This document shows positions 34,267-43,323 of a stretch of 64,000 nucleotides of DNA, in pieces (position 1 is the first letter of the stretch; the number at the start of each line of letters is the position of its first letter). The stretch spans positions 2,795,042 through 2,859,041 of the forward strand of contig NZ_AP027732.1 in assembly GCF_030296615.1 (NCBI RefSeq). Direction: 5' to 3'. The notes below the pieces were generated by a model that was given only the letters and a program-made list of their open reading frames with translations, did no database searches and was not told the DNA's origin. Both the position numbers and the translations under genes were made by a program. This stretch comes from Frondihabitans sucicola (GTDB lineage: Bacteria > Actinomycetota > Actinomycetes > Actinomycetales > Microbacteriaceae).

Positions 34267-34644
34267 TGGTGCACCTTTCACTCGGGCTCATCAGTCCATT
34301 CGGTGTGCTGGTACACGGCCACTGATCCAACTGATCCGTGTTCTGGTGAGCGTCTGGGACGCCGCCAGGGCAGCACTAGGACCCATGTCAAGCCCCCAGC
34401 GTTTCACCGGGGACAGGAAAGGGTCCGTAAGTAATTATTGCACGGCCGGACGCCACCCGTTTACAGATTCACGAGATCCTGGTATTGGCGGTTCGGCGGC
34501 TGCGCAATTTCCTGCCCGATGCAACCCGGAGAGGCCCCCTCTATTCCTTCTTCGAGGTCCAGGCTGAGGACGGTGCCGGACGACTGGGCGACGTCGTGCG
34601 ACCAGAAGCCGAGTCGGATGCCAGGTCGACAGGGCTCTGTTCAC
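34267..34644. other. sigA upstream region
   Basis: No gene is supported here. On the minus strand there is a TTGACA at 34391-34386 without a good -10 at 17 bases, and an A/T-rich island (34432-34441) that could be a -10 of a second promoter. I see no convincing stem other than the terminator noted next. Confidence 0.4.
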
Positions 34645-34664
34645 CCGACCGTTCTTTCGGTCGG
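34645..34664 (-). terminator. Hairpin directly after the PAC2 gene
   Basis: CCGACCG (34645-34651) pairs with CGGTCGG (34658-34664) around six bases, immediately beyond the PAC2 stop. No T-run; a weak terminator. Confidence 0.45.
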
Positions 34665-35594
34665 TCAGACCAGGCCCGGCCCGCTGTCGTCGTCGGCGGG
34701 CCGAGAGGAGAGGAACTTCTCGAGCTCGGCGGCGATCGCATCGGCGCTGGGGACCTGACCGTCGAGACCGATCAGGGGCGACGGGAGCGGGTTGCCCTCC
34801 ATGTAGGTGTCGTGGCGCTCCTCGAGGGTCTGAACGAGGCGCGACAACTCGTGGTTGCCGTGGACCTGCTCGTCGACCTTGCCGAGGAAGTCGCGCCCCT
34901 CGTCTTTCAACTTGTCGGTCGGGAAGATGAGGCTCGTCGCGGCGCTGATGCTCGACAGAGCCGTGACGGCGGCGTCGGGGAACTCGGTGTCGGCCAGGTA
35001 GTGCGGCACGAGAAGGACGAAGCCGGTGGTCGGGTGCCCGGTCTCGGCGAGGCGGTATTCGACGAGGTGAAGGGCGTTGGCCGGGGCCTGCGTGGTCGGC
35101 TTCCAGACCGAGAGACTCTCGATCAGGTCGACTCGGTTGCCCGAGACGGTGACACCCAGGGGACGCGTGTGCGGAACCGGCATCGGGATCGCGTGGATCC
35201 AGGTGGTCGTCGCGACCTGGAACCTCTCCACGAGCCCGAGGATCGCGCTCGAGAAATCGTCCCAGCGGAAGTCGGGCTCGAACCCGGACAAGAGAAGGAA
35301 CGGCTGGCCGATCTCGTCTCGCATCAGGCTCAGCGTGAGAGTCTGCGCCCGGTAATCGGCGATGTGATCCTGATCGAACGTGATGATCGGACGCCGAGCC
35401 CGGTAATCGAGAAGGGTGTCGGCGTCGAACGTCGCGATGACGTCACCGTCGAGCGTGTCGGTCATGTACTGGGAGAGCTGGCTGACGGCGGAACCGGCGT
35501 CGGCGAAGCCGGTGAGACCGGCTACGAGCGGCAACCCTGCGGGAACGCTGGCGGCGTCGGGCGAGAGCTCGTAGAGGTCGGCGGGATCGGACAT
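34665..35594 (-). CDS. PAC2 family protein
   Basis: A 309-residue protein of the PAC2 (proteasome assembly chaperone-like) family, common in actinobacteria. Typical segments are GLTGFADAGSAVSQLSQYM, RRPIITFDQDHIADY and LLSGFEPDFRWDDF near residues 25-115, and the helical C-terminal part EQVHGNHELSRLVQTLEERHD. I chose the ATG at 35594. It is divergent from pepA by 93 bases. Its role in bacteria is not established. Confidence 0.85.
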   Translation of the reverse strand: MSDPADLYELSPDAASVPAGLPLVAGLTGFADAGSAVSQLSQYMTDTLDGDVIATFDADTLLDYRARRPIITFDQDHIADYRAQTLTLSLMRDEIGQPFLLLSGFEPDFRWDDFSSAILGLVERFQVATTTWIHAIPMPVPHTRPLGVTVSGNRVDLIESLSVWKPTTQAPANALHLVEYRLAETGHPTTGFVLLVPHYLADTEFPDAAVTALSSISAATSLIFPTDKLKDEGRDFLGKVDEQVHGNHELSRLVQTLEERHDTYMEGNPLPSPLIGLDGQVPSADAIAAELEKFLSSRPADDDSGPGLV

Positions 35595-35687
35595 GCTCTC
35601 AATGCTAGGCACGGCAGCCCTCCGGCACGCCCGCGCGCGACGTGCTGACAGCGAACACGCCGCCGCACCGCCGATACGATCGACGGC

Positions 35688-37178
35688 ATGACAGTGCCCC
35701 AGCTCTCCGTGTCCGCCGACCGTCCCGATGCCTCCGTTCTCGTCCTGGGCGTCGTTCCAGGCACCGGTGAGGCCGGGCCCACCCTTCTCTGGGACGCCCC
35801 CGACCTCGCGGCCTCGCTCGAGGGCATCGGCGTCTCGGGCGGTCGCGACGAGCTGACGCGCCTGCCCCTGTCCTCGCTCGGCGCGGGTGTCGCCGGGGCG
35901 GCCCCCGCCACCTCGATCGCCTTGATCGGCCTCGGTGGAGAGCCCGGAGTCGAGACGCTGCGCTACGCGGCAGGATCAGCGACGCGCCAGTTGGCCGGTC
36001 AAGCCCGCGTCGCGCTCGCACTCCCGGTGTCCGACGACGCCGAGGCGCTTGCGGTTCTCGAAGGCGCCGCCATCGGCGCGTACGCCTTCGACGCCTACCG
36101 GAAGTCTTCCGCGAAGGACTCGCGGAAGGCCGTCTCGGAGGTCGTCCTCGTGACCACGGCGGACATCTCCGACTCGGTCGTCTCCCGGGCGGTTGCCACG
36201 GCCGCCGCGGTCCACACGGTGCGCGACCTCGTCACCACTCCCCCGATCGACCTGTCGCCGGAGGTCCTGGCGGATGAGGCCGTCCGTCTCTCCTCGACGC
36301 GCGACGTGACCGTCACCGTCCTCGCCGGCGAGGAACTCCGCGCCGGCGGCTTCGGCGGAATCGTGGGCGTCGGTCAGGGATCGGCCCGCCCGCCACGCCT
36401 CGTCAAGGTCGTCTACTCGCCCGAGGGGGCGACCAAGCACCTCGCCCTGGTCGGGAAGGGAATCACGTACGACACGGGCGGGCTGTCGCTCAAGCCCGCC
36501 GGGAGCATGGTCGGGATGAAGTACGACATGACCGGCGCGGCCACGGTCCTGGCCGTCACGCTCGCCGCAGCCGACCTCGCGCTTCCCGTCAAGGTGACCG
36601 CCTGGCTCTGCATCTCGGAGAACATGCTCGGAGCCGACCCGATCCGACCGGACGACGTCCTGACCATCAAGAACGGTACGACCGTCGAGGTGACGAACAC
36701 CGACGCGGAAGGTCGCCTCGTCCTGGCCGACGGGCTGTCGGCCGCGAGCGAGGAGCAACCGGACGCCATCGTCGACGTCGCGACCCTCACGGGCGCGCAG
36801 GTCGTCGCGCTCGGCACCCGTTACGTCGGGGTGATGGGAACCGACGACTTCGCGCCGCGCGTGGTCGAGGTCGCCGACGCCGCCTCGGAGCCGTTCTGGC
36901 GCGTGCCGCTGGCGACCGAGCTCCGCACGCGTCTCACCTCCGACGTCGCGGACCTTGTCAACGCCACACCCGGCAACACGGCCGGCGGCATGCTGCTCGC
37001 CGGGGTCTTTCTGAAGGAGTTCGTCGGCAAGAAGGCCGGTACCGACGACCTCATCCCCTGGGCGCACCTCGACATCGCCGGGCCGAGCGAGAACAAGGCC
37101 GGTGGCTACGGCTTCACGACCAAAGGCGCGACCGGGGTCACCGTGCGTACGCTGATCGACCTCGCTGCGGGGTTCTGA
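35688..37178 (+). CDS. pepA: Leucyl aminopeptidase (M17)
   Basis: A 496-residue M17 metallopeptidase that removes N-terminal residues from peptides using two metal ions. The signature NTDAEGRLVLADGL is near residue 340, and VGKGITYDTGGLSLKPAGSMVGMKYDMTGAA supplies other metal and substrate residues. Length and domain order (N-terminal mixed domain, C-terminal catalytic domain) are normal. It is followed after 30 bases by a structured leader ahead of lpdA. Confidence 0.95.
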   Translation: MTVPQLSVSADRPDASVLVLGVVPGTGEAGPTLLWDAPDLAASLEGIGVSGGRDELTRLPLSSLGAGVAGAAPATSIALIGLGGEPGVETLRYAAGSATRQLAGQARVALALPVSDDAEALAVLEGAAIGAYAFDAYRKSSAKDSRKAVSEVVLVTTADISDSVVSRAVATAAAVHTVRDLVTTPPIDLSPEVLADEAVRLSSTRDVTVTVLAGEELRAGGFGGIVGVGQGSARPPRLVKVVYSPEGATKHLALVGKGITYDTGGLSLKPAGSMVGMKYDMTGAATVLAVTLAAADLALPVKVTAWLCISENMLGADPIRPDDVLTIKNGTTVEVTNTDAEGRLVLADGLSAASEEQPDAIVDVATLTGAQVVALGTRYVGVMGTDDFAPRVVEVADAASEPFWRVPLATELRTRLTSDVADLVNATPGNTAGGMLLAGVFLKEFVGKKAGTDDLIPWAHLDIAGPSENKAGGYGFTTKGATGVTVRTLIDLAAGF

Positions 37179-37210
37179 CCTGACCGTGACCGCCTAGGCG
37201 GCGTACTAGG

Positions 37211-37335
37211 GTAGTGGGGGCGGGAAAAACCCGCTGAAGCAGGGCTGTCAGGCCCACCCACGTCCGGTGCGAATCGGCTGCGACCCAGCCGCCGCGAGGG
37301 TGTGACGGTGCTGTCGGCAGCCACGTCCGAACGCA
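37211..37335 (+). promoter_or_regulatory. Structured 5' leader of lpdA with cobalamin-riboswitch-like core
   Basis: Stems are visible at 37220-37224/37230-37234 (GCGGG-A5-CCCGC), 37242-37246/37251-37255 and 37275-37279/37287-37291. The strand GTCCGGTGCGAATCGGC (37262-37278) followed by GCGACCC and TGTGACGG (37301-37308) resembles the conserved GGTGCGAATC...CCCGC...TGTGA core of cobalamin riboswitches, but the GGGAA receptor part and closing AGTCAGGA element are not clear. It may instead be another leader RNA. Confidence 0.33.
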
Positions 37336-37350
37336 CGAAGGAGTTGCTGG

Positions 37351-38724
37351 GTGTCGGAACAGAATTTTGACGTGGTGGTGCTCGGAGGAGGCAGCGGCGG
37401 TTACGCCGCGGCGCTCCGGGCCAGCGAACTGGGCTTCTCGGTCGCTCTGATCGAGAAAGACAAGGTCGGTGGCACCTGCCTCCACCGCGGCTGCATCCCC
37501 ACCAAGGCGCTCCTGCACGCGGCCGAGGTCGCCGACGTCTCTCGCGAGTCGTCGAAGTACGGCGTGAACACCGAGTTCCAGGGCATCGACATCGCGGGCG
37601 TGACCACGTACCGGCGCGACATCGTCGAGCACAAGTACAAGGGTCTCCAGAGCCTCGTGAAGGCGCGCGGGATCACGACGATCACCGGGGCCGGCCGACT
37701 CACCTCGCCCTCGACCATCCAGGTCGGCGACGACACGATCACGGGCAAGAACATCGTCCTGGCCACGGGCTCGTACTCTCGCAGCCTTCCCGGCCTCGAG
37801 GTCGGCGGCCGCGTCATCACCAGTGAGCACGCGCTCGAGCTCGACTACATCCCCAACAAGGTGATCATCCTCGGCGGCGGCGTCATCGGCGTGGAGTTCG
37901 CCAGCGTCTGGAAGTCCTTCGGCGTCGACGTCACCATCGTCGAGGCCCTGCCCCACCTCGTCCCGAACGAAGAGGAGTCCGTCTCCAAGTCGTTCGAGCG
38001 GGCGTTCCGCAAGCGCGGCATCGCCTTCAACCTCGGCACGCGTTTCCAGGGCGTCGAGCAGAACGACCAGGGCGTCGTCGTCACTCTCGAAGACGGCAAG
38101 ACCTTCGACGGCGACCTGCTGCTCGTCGCTGTGGGACGCGGCCCCGTGACCGCGAACCTCGGTTACGAGGAGGTCGGCATCACGATGGACCGCGGCTTCG
38201 TGATCACGAACGACCGCCTGGTCACCAGCGTTCCCGGCGTCTACGCAATCGGCGACATCGTTCCCGGCCTCCAGCTCGCGCACCGGTCCTTCCAGCAGGG
38301 CATCTTCGTCGCAGAAGAGATCGCCGGCCTCTCGCCGATCGTGATCGAAGACGCGAACATTCCCAAGGTGACCTACTCCGACCCCGAGGTCGCCTCCGTC
38401 GGACTCACCTCCGCGAAAGCGACCGAGAAGTACGGCGCCGACAAGATCGCGGCCTACGACTACAACCTCGCAGGCAACGGCAAGTCGTCGATCCTCGGCA
38501 CTGCCGGCTCGATCAAGGTCGTGCGCGTCGTCGACGGCCCGGTCGTCGGTATCCACATGATCGGCGCTCGCGTCGGCGAGCTCATCGGTGAAGCGCAGCT
38601 CACGGTCAACTGGGAGGCCTACCCCGAAGACGTCGCCTCGCTCATCCACGCGCACCCGACCCAGAACGAAGCCCTCGGCGAGGCCATGCTCGCTCTGGCG
38701 GGCAAGCCGCTCCACGCCATGTGA
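37351..38724 (+). CDS. lpdA: Dihydrolipoyl dehydrogenase (E3)
   Basis: A 457-residue FAD disulfide oxidoreductase, the E3 of 2-oxo acid dehydrogenase complexes. FAD-binding GGGSGGYAAALRA is at the N-terminus, the redox pair is in GGTCLHRGCIPTK (near residues 40-52), NAD-binding GGGVIGVEFASVW is near 175, and the catalytic HAHPTQNEALGEA is at the C-terminus. It starts at GTG with AAGGAG upstream. sucB follows by 85 bases on the same strand. Confidence 0.95.
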   Translation: MSEQNFDVVVLGGGSGGYAAALRASELGFSVALIEKDKVGGTCLHRGCIPTKALLHAAEVADVSRESSKYGVNTEFQGIDIAGVTTYRRDIVEHKYKGLQSLVKARGITTITGAGRLTSPSTIQVGDDTITGKNIVLATGSYSRSLPGLEVGGRVITSEHALELDYIPNKVIILGGGVIGVEFASVWKSFGVDVTIVEALPHLVPNEEESVSKSFERAFRKRGIAFNLGTRFQGVEQNDQGVVVTLEDGKTFDGDLLLVAVGRGPVTANLGYEEVGITMDRGFVITNDRLVTSVPGVYAIGDIVPGLQLAHRSFQQGIFVAEEIAGLSPIVIEDANIPKVTYSDPEVASVGLTSAKATEKYGADKIAAYDYNLAGNGKSSILGTAGSIKVVRVVDGPVVGIHMIGARVGELIGEAQLTVNWEAYPEDVASLIHAHPTQNEALGEAMLALAGKPLHAM

Positions 38725-38809
38725 TCGCGTTCCGATCCCCTGGCGTGCCTCGGCACACAAGACGCTGTAGAAAATTCATAGATCAGAACTGCAAGAAGGA
38801 GTTCCACTG

Positions 38810-40348
38810 ATGAGCGAATCCGTCAACCTCCCGGCACTCGGTGAGAGTGTCACCGAGGGTACGGTCACCCGCTGGTTGAAGAATGTCGGCGACCGGGTCG
38901 AGGTCGACGAGCCGCTGCTCGAAGTCTCGACCGACAAGGTCGACACCGAGATTCCTTCACCCGTCGCCGGTGTCGTCGAGGAGATCCTCGTCGCCGAGGA
39001 CGAAACGGTCGAGGTCGGCACGCCGCTGGTCAAGATCGGCGACGGCAGTGGCGCTGGTGCCCCCGCCGACGAGGCCCCCGCGGCCGAGGCTCCCGGCACC
39101 GGCGAAGCCTCGCCCGAGGCGGACACGCCCGCGGCCGAGGCCGAAGACGAGCCCTCCGAGGGGTACGAGTCGCCGGCCCCGTCCGACGAATCCGCCGCCG
39201 AGGTCCCCTCCGACGCAGCGCCGGCTCCCGGCGAGGCCGAGCAGCAGACGCGTCCGGCGCCGGCCCCGGCCGTCGACCCGGCTCCCGCCGCGCCTGCTGC
39301 CGCTGCGCCCGCCCCGGCTGCACCGGCTCCCGCTGCGCCTGCTGCTCCGGCGCCTGCTGCTCCGGCCCCTGCTGCTCCGGCAGCTCCCGCCGCGTCGGCT
39401 CCGGCGCCCGCGTCCACCGGTGCTCCCGTGGGCTACGTGACACCGCTGGTGCGCAAGCTCGCGAACGAGAAGGGCATCGACCTGTCGACGCTCTCCGGCA
39501 GCGGTGTCGGGGGCCGCATCCGCAAGGAGGACGTCCTGGCCGCCGCTGAGGCCGCTGCACAGGCTGCGCCCGCAGCTCCGGCCGCCGCCGCGCCTGCCGC
39601 GTCGTCGACGTACGAGCCGCTGCCCGTCTCCGAGCTCCGCGGCACGACCGTTCCGATGACCCGCCTCCGCAAGGTCGTGGCTCAGCGGGCTGTCGAGTCG
39701 ATGCAGTCGACGGCCCAGCTCACGAGCGTCGTCGAGGTCGACGTGACGAAGGTCGCGACGTTCCGCGACGCCGTCAAGGGCGACTTCCTCGCCAAGACCG
39801 GCAACAAGCTCTCGTTCCTGCCGTTCTTCACCCTGGCCGCCGCCGAGGCGCTCCAGGCCTACCCCAAGCTGAACGCCACCGTCGACGGCGACTCGATCGT
39901 CTACCCCGACACCGAGAACATCAGCATGGCGGTCGACACCGAGCGCGGGCTGCTCACCCCCGTCATCAAGAACGCCGCGTCGCTCGACCTCGCCGGTCTC
40001 GCCGCGTCGATCGCCGACCTGGCCGGTCGCACCCGCGACAACAAGCTGACGCCCGACGAACTCTCGGGCGGTACCTTCACCGTCACCAACACCGGTTCGC
40101 GCGGCGCGCTGTTCGACACCCCCGTCGTGTTCCTGCCCCAGGTCGCGATCCTCGGCACCGGCATCGTCGTCAAGAAGCCGGTGGTCATCACGGCCGACGG
40201 CTCGGAGTCGATCGCTATCCGCTCGATGGTGTACCTCGCCCTGTCGTACGACCACCGCATCGTCGATGGCGCCGACGCCGCCCGCTTCCTCGTCGCGGTG
40301 AATAACCGCCTCGAAGGCGGCGACTTCCAGGGCAAGCTCGGCATCTAG
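38810..40348 (+). CDS. sucB: 2-oxoglutarate dehydrogenase E2 (dihydrolipoamide succinyltransferase)
   Basis: A 512-residue E2 subunit. A single lipoyl domain (residues 2-78, lipoyl lysine Lys43 in [10 protein letters not shown]) is followed by a long Ala/Pro/Glu linker (80-205), a peripheral-subunit-binding domain ([18 protein letters not shown], near 210-240), a second Ala/Pro linker and the acyltransferase domain with [13 protein letters not shown] near 482. It follows lpdA (E3); the E1 is not in the window. Substrate could also be pyruvate; the SucB type is favoured by the actinobacterial context. Confidence 0.88.
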   Translation: MSESVNLPALGESVTEGTVTRWLKNVGDRVEVDEPLLEVSTDKVDTEIPSPVAGVVEEILVAEDETVEVGTPLVKIGDGSGAGAPADEAPAAEAPGTGEASPEADTPAAEAEDEPSEGYESPAPSDESAAEVPSDAAPAPGEAEQQTRPAPAPAVDPAPAAPAAAAPAPAAPAPAAPAAPAPAAPAPAAPAAPAASAPAPASTGAPVGYVTPLVRKLANEKGIDLSTLSGSGVGGRIRKEDVLAAAEAAAQAAPAAPAAAAPAASSTYEPLPVSELRGTTVPMTRLRKVVAQRAVESMQSTAQLTSVVEVDVTKVATFRDAVKGDFLAKTGNKLSFLPFFTLAAAEALQAYPKLNATVDGDSIVYPDTENISMAVDTERGLLTPVIKNAASLDLAGLAASIADLAGRTRDNKLTPDELSGGTFTVTNTGSRGALFDTPVVFLPQVAILGTGIVVKKPVVITADGSESIAIRSMVYLALSYDHRIVDGADAARFLVAVNNRLEGGDFQGKLGI

Positions 40349-40372
40349 AGCGACCACCGGGCTGCCTGCCCG

Positions 40373-41814
40373 TCACGGAATGGTCCGCAGTCGCCAACCG
40401 GCCTCGGTTCTCGTCACGAGAACCGAGGCCGGTTCGTCGTCCGGCCCCCGTGCGCGATAGAGAACTGCTCCGCCGAGGCGGTTGACGACGGCGTCGATCC
40501 GGAGGTCGACAGGGCGTTCGTCGAGTCGGGCAGGATCGTCGATGGCGGCGAGATCCAGCGCGAGCACGGGTGATCCGGGCTGTTCGACCGCCTCGAGACA
40601 GCTGCGGTCGAGCGCGGCCAGACATGCCGCCCTCAGTTGCAGCAGCTCCGCCGCGGCAGCGTCGGCGTCGTCTCCGGTGAGCAGGGACGCCGTGTCGTGC
40701 GTCGGGAGTGCTGACGGAACGCTTTCCCCGCGCACGTCACCCGTCGGCGACGACTTCGGAGGGGACCCTGGACTCGGGGAGGGCGTCGGCTGCGGGAGCG
40801 ATGCCGCTTCGCTCGTCTGACCGGGTGAGGGAGCGACGGCGGGTGCGGCGTCGCCCTCCCCCGACGCTTCTGGGCCGGTGAGCACGGTGAGCCCGACGAT
40901 GCCTGAAACCGTCAGGATTCCGGCGGTCGCCCAGACCCGGGCCCGCACCTCGCGCAGAGAGCGAACGGCTGCGGCAGCGCGGGGCGACGAGGAGACCAGC
41001 CGGCCTGCGGCCGCGCGAGCGGGAGCGAGCCAGGGCACGAGACCGTCGAGGAGGTCGGGCGAGGGACCGGGTCGAAGGTGTGCCGCAGCTGCCTCCGGGA
41101 CGGGACGATGCGGTTGGTCGTCGACGTCGCCGAGCGGCGCTTCCAGGGGAGCCTCCAGCGGTGCGGGCTCGTCGAGCTCGAACAGGACCTCCAGGAGTTC
41201 GTCGATCTCGGCGTCCCGGCCGCAGAGTGCCGTGAGGTGCGCACGCGCGGCGGAGCCGCCGCCGACGGTCTTGGCAAGCACTTCGCCGACCACGCGGCGC
41301 GCAACGGCCGTTGCCGTCGGGGTCGATCCGTGCCCTTCTGCAGGCACCAGGCGGACACCGGTCACGACGGCCGCTCCGCGTTCATCGAAGAGAATGTCGT
41401 CGAGCCCGATGGCGCAGGTCAGCGCCAGACGCGGATCGAGCCGCCGCCGCTCGACATGGAGCAGCGCCAGCAGGATCGGAACGAGCAGCGTCACGCTCTC
41501 TCCCGCGGTGATCACCCGTCGCATCTCCAGCCACTGGCGGGCCGTCGACGTCGTCAGCCGGGGAAGCAGCACTCCCACCGCACCCGGCTCGACGCCGTTG
41601 GAACCGAGGTCGACGAGCCCGCCCAGTCGGAGCAGATGAGGATGCTCGACCGCGGCAAGAGCGGCCGCGAGGAGAGGGCCTCTCGCCGAGCGGTGTCACC
41701 GCGGTACCTCTTGACGACGCGACGTGCGTCGCCGTCGTCGTCGTCCCATTCATGGACGTCGGCGCGCGAACCTCGGGCGAGCAGGCGGCCGACGCGTACA
41801 GGATCACTGGACAT
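40373..41814 (-). CDS. Pseudokinase-like membrane protein (frameshifted as read)
   Basis: About 480 residues when one C is restored near 41671. The N-terminal 260 residues resemble a Ser/Thr kinase lobe: GRLLARGSRADVHEW, the lysine in VVKRYRG, then VEHPHLLRLGGLVD. The catalytic HRD and DFG motifs are missing (GLDDILFDERGAAVVTGVRL stands in their place), so it is probably inactive. A membrane helix (about 300-318) and a Pro/Ser-rich extracytoplasmic region with a small C-terminal domain follow. Function unknown. The stop is close to and convergent with sucB. Confidence 0.68.
40396..40434. terminator. 18-bp perfect hairpin inside the 3' end of the pseudokinase-like gene
   Basis: Arms 40396-40413 and 40417-40434 are exact complements around a 3-base loop. 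It lies within the last 20 codons of the minus-strand gene and 48 bases past the sucB stop, so it can terminate sucB transcription while also being coding sequence. Confidence 0.7.
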
Positions 41815-41937
41815 GCGACGATCCTGCGTCTCCCGGGCCGCTGCCGCCGCCCGAGCGGCGACGCCTGTGGACGAATGCGCTCACGGCGAACCTGGGGAGG
41901 GCTCGCGTCACGGTGCGGAGCCCGTATCCTAGTCACC

Positions 41938-42662
41938 ATGGCACGCAGCAAGTCCTCGGAGAACGCATCTCCCTCCACAGCAGCTAAAGAGCCCGGGCGC
42001 ATCAAGCAGATGTACCAGGTCTTCAATATGACCCGTCGGCAAGACTCGACGGCGATCTGGTGGATGGTGGCAGCGTTCGTCGTGCCCGTCCTCGCCGGCG
42101 TCGCTCTCGCGTTCGCGCTCGGCGGCGAGAGCATCCTCAGCTTCATCCTCTACATCGTGGTCGGGGTGATGGCCGGCATCCTGGTCTTCATGATCGTGCT
42201 GGGCCGACTCGCCGAGCGCGCCGCCTACTCGCAGATCGCCGGGCAGCCCGGCGCCGTCGGCGCCGTGTTCAAGAGCGGTCTCCGCCGGCAGTGGCGAGCC
42301 AGTGAAATGCCCGTGGCGGTCAACGGCCGCAGCCAGGCGGCGGTCTACCGCGCGGTCGGGCGCCCCGGCGTCGTCCTCGTGACCGAGGGCACCCGCGGCC
42401 AGACGCAGAAGATCGTCGACGAGGAGAAGCGCAAGGTCGCGCGCATCACTCCCGGCGTGCCGATCACGGTGCTGAGCGTCGGCCCCGACGGCGGATCCAT
42501 CCCCTCCACAAGCTCGCCCGCAACATGAACAAGGGCAAGAAGGCCATCGGCCGGAACGAGATCCTCGCGGTGAGCAATCGCCTCGAATCGCTCGGCCAGA
42601 ACAAGCTGCCGATCCCCAAGGGTGTCGACCCGATGCGTGTCCGCCCGGGCCGCCCGCGCTGA
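41938..42662 (+). CDS. DUF4191 membrane protein (frameshifted as read)
   Basis: About 241 residues when one C is restored to the CCCC at 42501-42504. Two membrane helices (about residues 41-60 and 66-86) follow a basic N-terminus with IKQMYQVFNMTRRQD; the cytosolic part has GRPGVVLVTEGTRGQTQKIVDEE and ends in the other frame, LHKLARNMNKGKKAIG to a basic MRVRPGRPR tail. This is the actinobacterial DUF4191 family, function unknown, often placed just upstream of glnA as here. Confidence 0.82.
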
Positions 42663-42684
42663 TCCCGGGTTCGACCTCGAAGAA

Positions 42685-42718
42685 AGCCCTCGACCACGAG
42701 ATCCTGTGGTCGAGGGCT
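42685..42718. terminator. Terminator after the DUF4191 gene
   Basis: A 13-bp perfect stem (42685-42697 with 42706-42718), 8-base loop, followed by GTTTC. It lies between convergent genes. Confidence 0.88.
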
Positions 42719-42735
42719 GTTTCGTCGCGGTACAG

Positions 42736-43161
42736 CTAGATGCGCACCAGGATCGACCCGATCGCGCGGTCGTGCAGCCCCCGCTGATCCTGGTCGTAGA
42801 TGACCGCCGGGATGACCAGGCACAGCAGGACGGTCCGGACGATCGGGCGCCAGACGCCGATGTATCCTCCGCTGAGCGGCGTCAGCCTCAGCCGAACGAC
42901 GATGTGGCCGATGCTGCCGCCGATCGTGATGAGGAACACGATCTGCATGACGGCGAAGACCCCGAGGGTGGCGAACGAGTTGTAGTGGAAGAAGGTGATC
43001 GAGATGATCACCGCGAGCAGCCAGTCGATGACGAGTGCGATGATCCTGCGTCCGAAGCGGCCCATCGAGCGCGGCCCCTCCTGCGGCAATCCCAGATCGT
43101 GGCCCGGCCACGGAGACTTCGACGGTTGTGCGGGGAGTGGCGGCGGGGCGCTGCTGGACAT
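42736..43161 (-). CDS. RDD family membrane protein
   Basis: A 141-residue protein with a Pro-rich N-terminus, then RFGRRIIALVIDWLLAVIIS (an RDD domain start), three membrane helices and the closing QRGLHDRAIGSILV. RDD proteins are small integral membrane proteins, some linked to ion transport. It is divergent from glnA1 and shares the 162-base gap holding a GlnR-type box. RDD next to glnA is common in actinobacteria. Confidence 0.85.
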   Translation of the reverse strand: MSSSAPPPLPAQPSKSPWPGHDLGLPQEGPRSMGRFGRRIIALVIDWLLAVIISITFFHYNSFATLGVFAVMQIVFLITIGGSIGHIVVRLRLTPLSGGYIGVWRPIVRTVLLCLVIPAVIYDQDQRGLHDRAIGSILVRI

Positions 43162-43210
43162 GGGGAAGAGCCTAGCGAGACCGTGTGTGAGCCCCGTGCG
43201 CGGGGCACCC

Positions 43211-43248
43211 GTAACATCCCCGAAACATAGGCGACACTGGGTGGAAAC
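43211..43248 (+). promoter_or_regulatory. GlnR-type box upstream of glnA1
   Basis: GTAAC (43211-43215), six bases, GAAAC (43222-43226), six bases, GACAC (43233-43237), six bases, GAAAC (43244-43248). Against gTnAc-n6-GaAAc-n6-GtnAc-n6-GAAAc only the T of the third element differs. It ends 75 bases before the glnA1 start and supports nitrogen-dependent control. Confidence 0.8.
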
Positions 43249-43323
43249 GGCTTCTCAATAGCCTCGTGACTGGAGGCGTCCTGCTTTCGCTCATGTTCCA
43301 CGCCCATTGGAGAGACCTCGCGT

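Noticed and set aside
37255-37290. A tRNA gene, because GTGCGAATC looks like a T-loop
   Set aside because: No acceptor stem, D arm or anticodon arm can be formed around it and the T-loop lacks the TTC.
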